A stretch of DNA of 64,000 nt from Desulfobacter curvatus DSM 3379 (lineage in GTDB: Bacteria; Desulfobacterota; Desulfobacteria; Desulfobacterales; Desulfobacteraceae). Positions 34,154-42,626 of the stretch are shown here, one piece after another (within the stretch, counting starts at the first letter, position 1; the number at the start of each line of letters is the position of its first letter). Both the position numbers and the translations under genes were made by a program. Under the pieces are notes generated by a model. That model did not search any database. It was not told where the DNA came from and saw only the letters and a list, made by a program, of their open reading frames with translations. Location: assembly GCF_000373985.1 (NCBI RefSeq), contig NZ_KB892935.1, forward strand, positions 24,622 through 88,621. The letters are read 5' to 3'.

Positions 34154-36823
34154 TTAAACTTTATGGGCTGCCGCTATTGCGGCAAGAACCTTGTCCGCTG
34201 TAGCCGGAAGGTTCGTAACCAGAGCGCCGCAGGCATTTTCAATGGCGTTGATGACAGCCGGCGCTGTTGAGACCATGGACATCTCCCCAACCCCGGTGGA
34301 GCCAAGGGTCCCCCGTTTTCTATGCGTTTGTCTGAAAAACACCTCCATGTCAAAGGCGGTTTTCATTGTAGGGAATTTAAAGGTACGCCAGTCTTTTGTT
34401 TTTCCGGCGATATACTGTTCACGAAGGGCATATCCCACACCCATATCCATGCCGCCTTCCATCTGGCCCGTAAGGTTATTCGGGTTGATTACCGGCCCTG
34501 CGTCAACCACAGAGGTCATCTTTAAAACCTTGACTTCTCCTGTTTCCGTGTTGACTTCCACTTCAGCCAATTGAATGGCATGCGTATCAGATTCCGTTGA
34601 CGGTCCCTGGCCTGTTTCAGGATCCATAGGCGCGGTTTGAAAAGTTGATTTATTGCCCACGTAACGGGTTGGCTTTTCTGCAGACTTAAAGGCATCGAAC
34701 GTCTTTGATCCAACTTCATCCATGGCTTTTTTCAATTGTTTTAAAGCGTCTACGGTAGCGCCGCCGATCATCAGGGTTACCCTGCTGCCGGATGCAGGGC
34801 CTGCTGCAGTGGTTTTATCCGTTGTCCGGGTAACGGCACGAACCTTGTCAAGGGGCAGTTCCAGCACCTGTGCCGCCAGTTGGGTAAGCATGGAATCGTT
34901 GCCTTCTCCCGGGTCTGCTGCCGCAGCGTATACGGTTACACCATCATCCGGTTCCAGTGCCACTGTCGAGGTGGATTTATCTGCCGGGAAACCAATGCCG
35001 AAGGCCGCAGCACCCAGACCCACCCCGCGTTTGACAGGACCTGTATTATCATGGGCCTTTGCATCGGCCAGGGCTCTTTCATAATGGGGTAAAATATCAT
35101 CACAAAGCTCTGGGAACGGCCATACATCGTCCTGGACATGCCCGGTTGCCTTGGTCAGCCCGGTTTTAAGGCTGTTTTGCTTCCTGAACGTCAGCGGGTC
35201 CATATTTAATTTCCCGGCCAGCATAGTCATTCCGCATTCAAGCGCATAATGCGCCTGTGGGGGACCTGCGCCACGGGCTGCACTTCCCCATGGATTATTG
35301 GTATAAACAAGCTTTGACGCCACCTTGACGTTGGGCACATAATAGGAGCTTGTCAACATTTGAAGGGCCCGGTTGATGATGACGTTGCCGATGGAGTGGT
35401 AAGCGCCGTTGTCCACAGTGATATCCATCTCAAGGGCTGTAAGTTTGCCATTCTCGTCAGCACCCATTTTCAATTGAATGTCAAAGGGGTGGCGTTTGGA
35501 TGTAATCATCATGGATTCCGCAAGGCTTGGGATATAACGCACGGGCCGCTTGAATTTCAATGCGGCCGCAGCCGCAATACCCTCAGTAAAAATTTCCAGC
35601 TTCATGCCGAACTGGCCGCCTGAAAAAGGCTCTTCATAACGAATGTTGTCATATCCGAGAGCGGCCTGCAGCGTTGCCATGTGAAGATGGATGTTAATAC
35701 TGCGGCCCAACACCACCAGAACGGCATCCTGGCCCTCTCCTTCCATGTAGGCCACACTATTTTCAGGTTCCAACGGGGCCTGGTGGTTTAACTGGGTCGT
35801 GAAGTTTTGTTCAATCACAGCGGCCGCTTTTTTGAACCCTTCATCTGTGTCCCCTTTGATCAACGGCTGGGAAAAACATAGATTTGGCTTGTGGGGATGT
35901 ATCCGGGGCGCGTCAGGCTCCATCGCCCGGCTGGTAGTCGTCACCTCAGGCAAAAGCGAATATTGAACGTCCACGGCCTGGGCCGCGGCCAATGCCTGTT
36001 CACGGGTTTGGGCCACCACGGCGGCAACCGCATCACCCATGGTCCGCACCCGGTCTTCACACAGGATAGGGCGGTCTTCCACAACATATTTCAAGCGGTT
36101 GGCGCCTTTGATATCTGCGGCAGTCAGGGTGCCGATAAATCCCGGCATTTTTTCAGCCCCGGAAAAATCGATCTTATGAATCTTTGCATGCATGTGAGGG
36201 CTTCGTACCACGGCGATTTCCACAGCGTCCGGCATGATAATATCCGAGGTAAAGGCGGCTGTGCCGCATGCTTTTATCATGGCCGACGGCCGGGAATGGG
36301 AAACGCCTATTTTGGGGTCGGTGGGCAAGGGGGTGATCTCTTCAGGATTTTTTTCACCCCTGAGAAATTGGGCGGCCAGTTGCACGGCTTCAATGATTTT
36401 TACATAACCTGTGCAGCGGCAGATATTGCGCCGCAGAGCGTGTTTGATTTCTTCAACCCTAGGATTGAGATTGGTGTCCAGCAGGGCTTTGGCGGCCATA
36501 ATCATACCGGGCGTACAAAAACCGCACTGGATGGCGCCCGCCAGTACAAACGCATGCTGGATAAGATGCGGGTTGTCCGGTGTGCCCAGTCCTTCGATGG
36601 AGATCACTGATGCGCCATCGAGTTTGTCTACTCTGGTCAGACACGACAATACCGCTTTTTTATTGACGATTACAGTGCATGCGCCGCATTGTCCTTTTCT
36701 ATCACAGGATTGTTTGGTGCCGGTCAGGTTTAACTGCTCCCGGAGCAAATCAAGCAGAACCAAATTTTTATCGGCAATCACCTGTCTTTCGCAGCCATTG
36801 ATTGTTAAATTAATTTTTTTCAT
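34154..36823 (-). CDS. Molybdenum aldehyde oxidoreductase (Mop type)
   Basis: Seen: start ATG 36823 because AAGGAT is 6 bases upstream; this gives 889 residues, near the 907 of the Desulfovibrio gigas enzyme. Plant-type ferredoxin cysteines are C40, C46, C49 and C61; a second 2Fe-2S set is C100, C103, C135 and C137; the molybdopterin domains follow, ending with GVGEMSM near the C-terminus. There is no FAD domain, as in Mop. Known: it oxidises aldehydes to acids with Mo-cytosine dinucleotide. It lies downstream of the FabZ-like gene with a 56-base gap, and could act on an aldehyde intermediate or be unrelated. Confidence 0.9.
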   Translation of the reverse strand: MKKINLTINGCERQVIADKNLVLLDLLREQLNLTGTKQSCDRKGQCGACTVIVNKKAVLSCLTRVDKLDGASVISIEGLGTPDNPHLIQHAFVLAGAIQCGFCTPGMIMAAKALLDTNLNPRVEEIKHALRRNICRCTGYVKIIEAVQLAAQFLRGEKNPEEITPLPTDPKIGVSHSRPSAMIKACGTAAFTSDIIMPDAVEIAVVRSPHMHAKIHKIDFSGAEKMPGFIGTLTAADIKGANRLKYVVEDRPILCEDRVRTMGDAVAAVVAQTREQALAAAQAVDVQYSLLPEVTTTSRAMEPDAPRIHPHKPNLCFSQPLIKGDTDEGFKKAAAVIEQNFTTQLNHQAPLEPENSVAYMEGEGQDAVLVVLGRSINIHLHMATLQAALGYDNIRYEEPFSGGQFGMKLEIFTEGIAAAAALKFKRPVRYIPSLAESMMITSKRHPFDIQLKMGADENGKLTALEMDITVDNGAYHSIGNVIINRALQMLTSSYYVPNVKVASKLVYTNNPWGSAARGAGPPQAHYALECGMTMLAGKLNMDPLTFRKQNSLKTGLTKATGHVQDDVWPFPELCDDILPHYERALADAKAHDNTGPVKRGVGLGAAAFGIGFPADKSTSTVALEPDDGVTVYAAAADPGEGNDSMLTQLAAQVLELPLDKVRAVTRTTDKTTAAGPASGSRVTLMIGGATVDALKQLKKAMDEVGSKTFDAFKSAEKPTRYVGNKSTFQTAPMDPETGQGPSTESDTHAIQLAEVEVNTETGEVKVLKMTSVVDAGPVINPNNLTGQMEGGMDMGVGYALREQYIAGKTKDWRTFKFPTMKTAFDMEVFFRQTHRKRGTLGSTGVGEMSMVSTAPAVINAIENACGALVTNLPATADKVLAAIAAAHKV

Positions 36824-36879
36824 TTTTAATCCTTGATTTACTATGCATGGGTATAAATTGATATTAAGCTGTAGGGAAG

Positions 36880-37299
36880 TTACATGCAAGTGCTCTGATC
36901 CGGAGGCCTGGCCGTCCGGTCAATACGGATATCAATAAATCCTGTACAGATAATCTTTTGATCTATCGTAAGCTGATATTCAAAACGGTCCGGTATTTTT
37001 TTTGCCGGCTTTATCAAAACGGAAACAGGGGTATCCGGTCTGATCAGCTGTTTGAACCTGACACGCTTGAATCCCCCAAGCTCCAGACCTGGTCCCATTG
37101 TGCGCTGCATCAGGTCAAAAATCATGCTCATCTGGACAATGCCCGGAACAATGGGGTTGTCCGGGAAGTGTCCGTCAAACCAGGGTGAGCCGGATTTAAC
37201 GGTGAACCGGGCTGTAATAACCGATGCTTCGGTCATACTGATTTCGCTGAGCTCATACCCGGAACCGCAAAGGCCTGCCATGTCCATGGATGGGGTCAT
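36880..37299 (-). CDS. FabZ-like hotdog protein lacking the catalytic acid
   Basis: Seen: 139 residues; the hotdog motif HFPDNPIVPG (44-53) keeps His44, but the position of the catalytic Glu/Asp (residue 58; E63 in FabZ) is Ser (QMSMI). The remaining fold residues agree with FabZ/FabA. Known: the dehydratase mechanism needs both His and Glu/Asp. Inferred: a weak dehydratase, an isomerase or a substrate-binding partner of the ACP, rather than a normal dehydratase. It overlaps the upstream ACP gene by 4 bases, so they are translated together. Confidence 0.75.
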   Translation of the reverse strand: MTPSMDMAGLCGSGYELSEISMTEASVITARFTVKSGSPWFDGHFPDNPIVPGIVQMSMIFDLMQRTMGPGLELGGFKRVRFKQLIRPDTPVSVLIKPAKKIPDRFEYQLTIDQKIICTGFIDIRIDRTARPPDQSTCM

Positions 37300-37559
37300 G
37301 ACCCTGAGTTTCCGTGTTCGTTAACATACCGGGCCAGGGTATCAAGGGTCGCAAATACGGTTTCTCCCAGCTCTTTATTGTCAATGACAACCCCGTAATC
37401 GTTTTCCAGCATCATGACCATCTCCAGGACATCAATGGAATCAAGTCCCAAAGGGCCTCCGATCAGTTGGTCCTGTTCATTGATATCCTCGGGTGTTACA
37501 TCCGTCAGTCCCAGTGTGTCGACAATTTTTTGCTTCAGCTCTGAAATCAGCTTTTCCAT
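37296..37559 (-). CDS. Acyl carrier protein, cluster copy 2
   Basis: Seen: 87 residues; phosphopantetheine site GLDSIDVLE with Ser41. Acidic, with four-helix spacing. Its stop overlaps the start of the FabZ-like gene by 4 bases. Known: Ser41 would be loaded with phosphopantetheine. Inferred: the carrier used by the KS-CLF and the radical SAM proteins of this operon; it differs from the copies at 29.5 and 49.0 kb, which suggests distinct steps or partners. Confidence 0.88.
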   Translation of the reverse strand: MEKLISELKQKIVDTLGLTDVTPEDINEQDQLIGGPLGLDSIDVLEMVMMLENDYGVVIDNKELGETVFATLDTLARYVNEHGNSGS

Positions 37560-37622
37560 ATATCATCCAATACAATATGCTTCATGGGTTTAATTATCTA
37601 TTAGGTGCTTGAACGAAGCCCT

Positions 37623-37746
37623 GTGTTTGGACGAAAAGTTGCCCATATGCAAGGCGCAGAAAAATTTGTAACCGGAGCAACCTCATGGTTGTGAGGATTG
37701 TAAATTTTTCTGCAACGCCGCAGATAGGTGACTTTTCGTTCAAACA
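37623..37746. repeat. Large imperfect palindrome inside the biosynthetic operon
   Basis: Two arms of about 60 bases pair at roughly 75 percent: GTGTTTGGACGAAAAGTT on the left with AACTTTTCGTTCAAACAC-like sequence on the right, and GCGCAGAAAAATTTGTAA with TTGTAAATTTTTCTGC inward. The centre has CAACCTCATGGTTG. As RNA it would form a long hairpin between the fusion gene (37752) and the ACP gene (37559), where it could affect mRNA stability or attenuate transcription. It resembles the palindromic intergenic repeats of many bacteria. Confidence 0.7.
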
Positions 37747-37751
37747 CTATT

Positions 37752-40700
37752 TTAAAGGCCTTCAAAGGTGTTCATGTCTTCCTGTTCTTTTAACACATCT
37801 TTATAAATACCGTCCCACCCCTTTCTCCTGAGGACCCTGGCATGCTGTTGTTGCAGTATGGGTTTGAACATATATGTCCAGATGCCCGTCCATAATTTTC
37901 CGGTCCCTTTGGCCCTGGACGACGGGTCCCACCATCCCAGAACGGTCTGGCGGTGATACCAGAACAGGTATTGCAGCCTCTCGGCACTCAGGTGGCGGGT
38001 TTTGACATTGGCCCACAGGCCGTTATATTTCTTCAAATCCAAGGCATTGGTAATAAGCCCCTGGCTCATCAACTGCTCCCGCATGCCTGTTTTAGGGTAG
38101 GGGGTCAGGAGTTGGCAATAGGCGGCATCGGCATTGATCTCTTTTAAAAAACGGTAATTTTCAATAATGGCTGTCTCGTCATCATTGGGAAATCCGAATA
38201 TCAGGCCGCCGATGACCATCAGGCCATGTTTCTGGCACAATGCCACGGCCTTTCTTGAGTATTCCACAATATTTCCTTTGCCTGCCGCGGCAAGGTTTGT
38301 TTTTGAGACGTTTTCAATGCCTAAAAATACGGACTTAAATCCGGCCTGGGCCATTTTTCGAATCATGGCCTCATTGGTGGCCATGGTCAGGCTGTCGGCC
38401 TGCACCACCAGTTTCAGGCGTCTGTATCCCCGCTGAATGATGGCATCACACAGCCGCATGACTCTGTCTGTGTCCAGAACCAGGTTGTCATCCACAATAA
38501 AGGCCAGCCGGGTTTTTTTATTATAGTAAATGTCATCAAGGTCGGCAATGACCCTGTCAATGGGATAGGTCCTGAATGTGCGGCCGTACATGTGCTTCAT
38601 GCTGCAAAAGTTGCAGGTGCGGGTGCATCCCCTTGAGGTCTCCAGCACCTCGGCCTTCATGTTCATCACATGGTATCCCCAGGTCAGCCGCCGCTTGTCC
38701 CGGATGGGCGGTTTTAATTGGGACAGATCCTGCAGCTCACCCATGGGATTGGTGATAAACTCGTCTCCGTCTCTGTAGGTCAGGGAGGGGATGTCCTGGA
38801 ACGTGTCCCGGCCGTCCAGGGCTTCCACCAAACGTTTAAATGCCGTTTCTCCTTCACCCTGGACGATGAAATCGATCAGTTTGCCTTCCGGGGATTTGGT
38901 AATCTCCTGGGTCATCAGGGTGGCATGATATCCCCCGACCACGATTTTTGCACTGGGCCGGACACGTTTGATCAGCCGGATAATCCGGCAGCAGGTGTCC
39001 CATTGCCAGGACATGGCCGAAAGTCCCACGATATCCGGCGCAAGCTTTGTGAGTTGTTTTGTCAGGTAGGCCCGGATGGACCGGCGTTTCCGGATCAGGT
39101 CAATGATTCTGACCTCATGCCGTTCATGGATATTGCCGCCGATGCTGGCAATGCCAAGGTTGGGGAAATGCACGGCATTTTGGTGAATGACCAGGGGGGC
39201 TACATCGGGCATGGACATCAGAAGCACTTTCATGGCAGACTCTCCTTGGAAAAAGGGATAATGGCGCTTGAAAACATTTTCATGGTAAACGCCTTTCTCT
39301 GTGTCTCTTGGGGTCAGTTCTTCGGGTAAAAATGCCATTCCCCAGGTGCCCGGCCCCATGTGAACCCCTGAGGTCAAGGACAATGGAACGAGGGACACGC
39401 GTGCCCGGGGACAGGCCTGACGTATTTGGGGCATGACCGAGGCCGCCACCCATGCCTTGTTGTCGGAATATTCCAGAAGTATCCTGGGTGACGCGGGGCT
39501 TCCAAACGCGCGCTCAAGCCGGTTGACGGCATACCGGATCTGGCCGGCGCTGTTTCTGACATTGGCAAGTTTCCGGGCGCCGTCTGCTTTCGGGCTGATG
39601 ACGGGCCGGATGCTGAGAAGATCTCCCGCTACACTGCCGGTCTTGGACATCCTGCCACCCATGGCCAGGTATTTAAGCTGGTTAAGGAAAAGCAGTTCGT
39701 CACAGGCCCCAATAATTTTCAATGCATGGGCTTCCAGTTCCGCCAGGTCCTTCAAGGTTCCGGCCGCCAGGGCAACGGTTTCGGCAATCAGCCCGAGCCT
39801 GCCGGATGCCGCACCGGTATCCACAACCCGCATCCGTTCTGAAAGCCCGTTGTCCGCAACCCACTGGACGGCAACGTCATAATTGCCTGTATACACGGAT
39901 CCCACACACAGGTAAAGGACCCGGTCGTATTGTCCCAACATCTTCCTGAAGGTCTCATGGCGCTGGAATGCCGAGGCCTGGGCCGTCATGATCCGTTTGC
40001 CCCGGGCCATGTCTGCATAGATTCTGGCCGGATCTGCCAGGGTTTCAGGACTTGTGCCGTCATCGGTCACGATGAAACTGTCCATGAGCGTGATGCCAAG
40101 TTCTGCGGCCCGCTCCCGGGTGATGGAGCCTGCCGCATCAGTGATGATGCCCACCGTGTTTGGGGGTGTTGGGGCCTTTGCCTTTTGTGGCCGGGTTATG
40201 ATAGGTTCGGCATCCCATGCCGTAATAGACCCTATTTCGGCGACCTTTTGTTTAAGCGCATCCCGGTCCCTGGTGTGTACATGGATTTTCAGGGATTGGT
40301 CAGTTTGTGCCGAAACAATGCTGTCGCCAAGGGTCTTAATCAACGCGTCCGGGGTGCCGGTGCCTCGACCCACCCGGACCTGTAAATCCACACAAAAAGC
40401 CGCGGGTGAAGGGTCTATGTATCCGGCCGACACACAGAGCTGGTCCTTGAAACTTTCCATGACCGGGATACATTGGTCCTGTCTGTACTCAAGGGCTTTG
40501 AAAAATCCTTCCAGAAACAGGAACATGCCCAATGCACCGGCATCCACGACACCTGCTTTTTGAAGTGCGGGCAACCGGGTGATACTTTGGGCCACATTTT
40601 GTCTGAGCACGTCGGTCAGTTCATCGGTGTCAAAGGCGGCGTCCTGAAGCCGGCCGCCATGTGCCCTGTCATCAAAAAAACAGGCCTGGCTTTCAAACAG

Positions 40701-41114
40701 GTCCAGCATGGTACCGGGCCTTGGGTCGGCCACGGCGTTCATGGCCATATTTAAGCCCTGCCTGGCGGCATTGGGCAAAGATGCGGGCAATGGATGGGAT
40801 AAAAAACCCGAAAAAAAGGCCGCTGAAATATTACCGGAATTGCCGATGGCTGACATTGACAGCTTTTTAATCAGCCGGTCAAACGAGCGCCCCGAAGATG
40901 TTTTGCTATGGCCATTGCCTGCGCCGTTATCCAGCCCAATCTGCTTAAAGGGTGCCAGGCTGATTTTCAGGTTTTTGCCGGTATCTGAATCATGGACCGG
41001 AAAGACATTGACCTGATCCAGCAGATCCGCCCAGGCCACAATCCTTTCGTAGCCAACGGCAAGGGCGTTTGTAATTTGTTGGGTGTCCGTGCATGCAAAA
41101 GGGCCTTTTGGCAT
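37752..41114 (-). CDS. FakA-like kinase, FakB/DegV and B12-binding radical SAM triple fusion
   Basis: Seen: 1120 residues. Residues about 8-205 are a DAK2 (DhaL) kinase domain with VNVFPVHDSDTGKN (Asp42, Asp44), close to PVPDGDTGTN of FakA. Residues 205-305 resemble the FakA middle domain (KIHVHTRDRDALKQK). Residues about 315-610 are DegV (RPVISPKADG, GGRMSKTG). From Met628 on comes a B12-binding domain and radical SAM CTRTCNFC (830-837). Known: FakA with FakB phosphorylates bound fatty acids. AAGGAG lies 8 bases before the Met628 codon, so the last 493 residues could also be made alone. Inferred: activates fatty acids for PlsY and performs a cobalamin-dependent radical step. Confidence 0.85.
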   Translation of the reverse strand: MPKGPFACTDTQQITNALAVGYERIVAWADLLDQVNVFPVHDSDTGKNLKISLAPFKQIGLDNGAGNGHSKTSSGRSFDRLIKKLSMSAIGNSGNISAAFFSGFLSHPLPASLPNAARQGLNMAMNAVADPRPGTMLDLFESQACFFDDRAHGGRLQDAAFDTDELTDVLRQNVAQSITRLPALQKAGVVDAGALGMFLFLEGFFKALEYRQDQCIPVMESFKDQLCVSAGYIDPSPAAFCVDLQVRVGRGTGTPDALIKTLGDSIVSAQTDQSLKIHVHTRDRDALKQKVAEIGSITAWDAEPIITRPQKAKAPTPPNTVGIITDAAGSITRERAAELGITLMDSFIVTDDGTSPETLADPARIYADMARGKRIMTAQASAFQRHETFRKMLGQYDRVLYLCVGSVYTGNYDVAVQWVADNGLSERMRVVDTGAASGRLGLIAETVALAAGTLKDLAELEAHALKIIGACDELLFLNQLKYLAMGGRMSKTGSVAGDLLSIRPVISPKADGARKLANVRNSAGQIRYAVNRLERAFGSPASPRILLEYSDNKAWVAASVMPQIRQACPRARVSLVPLSLTSGVHMGPGTWGMAFLPEELTPRDTEKGVYHENVFKRHYPFFQGESAMKVLLMSMPDVAPLVIHQNAVHFPNLGIASIGGNIHERHEVRIIDLIRKRRSIRAYLTKQLTKLAPDIVGLSAMSWQWDTCCRIIRLIKRVRPSAKIVVGGYHATLMTQEITKSPEGKLIDFIVQGEGETAFKRLVEALDGRDTFQDIPSLTYRDGDEFITNPMGELQDLSQLKPPIRDKRRLTWGYHVMNMKAEVLETSRGCTRTCNFCSMKHMYGRTFRTYPIDRVIADLDDIYYNKKTRLAFIVDDNLVLDTDRVMRLCDAIIQRGYRRLKLVVQADSLTMATNEAMIRKMAQAGFKSVFLGIENVSKTNLAAAGKGNIVEYSRKAVALCQKHGLMVIGGLIFGFPNDDETAIIENYRFLKEINADAAYCQLLTPYPKTGMREQLMSQGLITNALDLKKYNGLWANVKTRHLSAERLQYLFWYHRQTVLGWWDPSSRAKGTGKLWTGIWTYMFKPILQQQHARVLRRKGWDGIYKDVLKEQEDMNTFEGL

Positions 41115-41118
41115 GATG

Positions 41119-41556
41119 TCACACCAGAAGCGCTGAGGTTATATCCTCGGGAATTCTGAACAAAAGCGTCATTTCAGGCACACGCACCGCCACTTGTTCG
41201 CTTTTCCCCCGGGCACAGATTTGGCCTGTCTCTTTAAGCCGGATCTCAAAATCCATGCCGATTTTGTATTCAGCTTCCGTCACAGTGGCTTTGCAGATAA
41301 ATTGGTCATGAAATTTTAAAGGTGCAATATGCTTGATGGATGAACGGCTCACCGGGAAACTGACATGTTTTGAAAAGGAGTATTCATACAGGTCAATGCC
41401 TGCTGCTTTAAATAAATCGAACCTTGTCACATCAAAGTATTTATAATAATTGCCGTGCCACATCACATGCATGGGGTCCATGTCATGGAACGGAACTTTG
41501 TGCACCGTTTCAAAGTGCTTGTAGACCGCCCTTTTCTTTTCGGTTTTTTTTACCAT
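41119..41556 (-). CDS. YbgC-like hotdog acyl-thioesterase
   Basis: Seen: 145 residues; the 4HBT signature FHDMDPMHVMWHGNYYKYFD (23-42), with Asp27 as the catalytic acid. Known: this family cleaves acyl-CoA or acyl-ACP thioesters. Its end is 4 bases before the FakA-FakB fusion gene and its start overlaps the radical SAM gene. Inferred: it releases free fatty acid from ACP for rephosphorylation by the fusion protein, which would explain why a thioesterase and a fatty-acid kinase occur together. Alternatively it only removes aberrant chains. Confidence 0.78.
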   Translation of the reverse strand: MVKKTEKKRAVYKHFETVHKVPFHDMDPMHVMWHGNYYKYFDVTRFDLFKAAGIDLYEYSFSKHVSFPVSRSSIKHIAPLKFHDQFICKATVTEAEYKIGMDFEIRLKETGQICARGKSEQVAVRVPEMTLLFRIPEDITSALLV

Positions 41557-42548
41557 GGAATAAATTGATATAGTTTGGCGAACATTTCATACACCGTTAT
41601 CCAGTTCTGCAGATCCTGGGTATTGTTCATGTGGGCCCGCTTATTGACCATGACCCAGCTCATATGGGCGGCACCGTCCTTGCAGGTTTTACAGTCCCGG
41701 GTTTCAGAGGTGCAGCAGCGGTGCATGGTTTTAAGGTCCGAGGCCCAGCGGATGAAGTTGGTCAACCGTTTGGGATTGTTTTTCCGGTCGTCCAGGGGCT
41801 GGGTCACCGAGGGACACTCCGCCCACCCAAAGGGTCTGCCCAACATGGTGCCCGTGGTGATGATCTTGTGGTAGTATTTTGCGGAGACCACCGTATCGGG
41901 ATAACGGTCCAATAAGTCGTCCATCTCTTGGCGCACATCTGCCAGCTCTTGCTTTGTCCAACTGAATCCGTCCACACCTTCGTCATTGGAAAGCAGTTGC
42001 ATATGCACTTTGACGCCGACATTGCGGATTTTTTGGACGATGGGCTCAATATCCCCCACCAGTTTGGGGGTGATGGTCAAAAGATAGTAAACATGAGGGT
42101 CGCCTTCATAGTGGCGGCTGGATATGGCAAAAGTGTCTTTTCCCCTTAATGTTTTTTCGTCTTCACTGCTGCCCCACAGCGAAATACCCACCATCATATC
42201 GGGAAAACGGTCCCTGGGTACTTTGATCAGTCCGTTTGTGGCCATAAATGTGGGCATGCGGTCATAAAACGCCTCGACCCGGTCCAGGCATAGGGTGGGT
42301 TCTCCGCCGATGAGAATGGCAAGGTTGACACCCCGTTCCTTTTCCCGGTCAATAAAGGCTTCCCATTCTGTAATATCCATCTGCTCTTCGGCCGCCTCGT
42401 GTTCGCCGGATGAAAAGAAGAAACAGCCCTTGCAGCGAAGGTTACAGCGGTTGGTTACATCATAGATGGAGCTTCGTATGTTGAGCTTGGAAATGGCTTT
42501 ATATCGTGCATACCACTGTTGATCCAGAAGAGAACTAACTGTTTTCAT
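41550..42548 (-). CDS. Radical SAM enzyme, lipid-cluster paralog 2
   Basis: Seen: 332 residues with CNLRCKGC (Cys35, Cys39, Cys42), IGGEPT (85-90) and a C-terminal CCTSETRDCKTC group. It resembles the protein at 28420-29466 over its whole length, including a shared N-terminal region. No SPASM domain of the usual pattern is seen, but the last cysteines may bind an extra cluster. Inferred: carries out carbon-skeleton chemistry on the chain. The two paralogs lie at opposite ends of the cluster, each next to an ACP operon. Its upstream neighbour is 78 bases away. Confidence 0.82.
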   Translation of the reverse strand: MKTVSSLLDQQWYARYKAISKLNIRSSIYDVTNRCNLRCKGCFFFSSGEHEAAEEQMDITEWEAFIDREKERGVNLAILIGGEPTLCLDRVEAFYDRMPTFMATNGLIKVPRDRFPDMMVGISLWGSSEDEKTLRGKDTFAISSRHYEGDPHVYYLLTITPKLVGDIEPIVQKIRNVGVKVHMQLLSNDEGVDGFSWTKQELADVRQEMDDLLDRYPDTVVSAKYYHKIITTGTMLGRPFGWAECPSVTQPLDDRKNNPKRLTNFIRWASDLKTMHRCCTSETRDCKTCKDGAAHMSWVMVNKRAHMNNTQDLQNWITVYEMFAKLYQFIPW

Positions 42549-42626
42549 AAGACAGCTTCCTTGCCTTGCCTGTATTGGGTTTTTTAAAGGTAAATAATAT
42601 AATAGAATGACACATCGTAAACAAGA

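Noticed and set aside
35891..36610. Open frame of 239 codons on the plus strand opposite the aldehyde oxidoreductase
   Set aside because: Antisense shadow; the minus strand carries all Fe-S cysteines of the Mop family in frame.
36880..37299. Normal FabZ dehydratase
   Set aside because: The catalytic acid is Ser58, so it was called FabZ-like instead.
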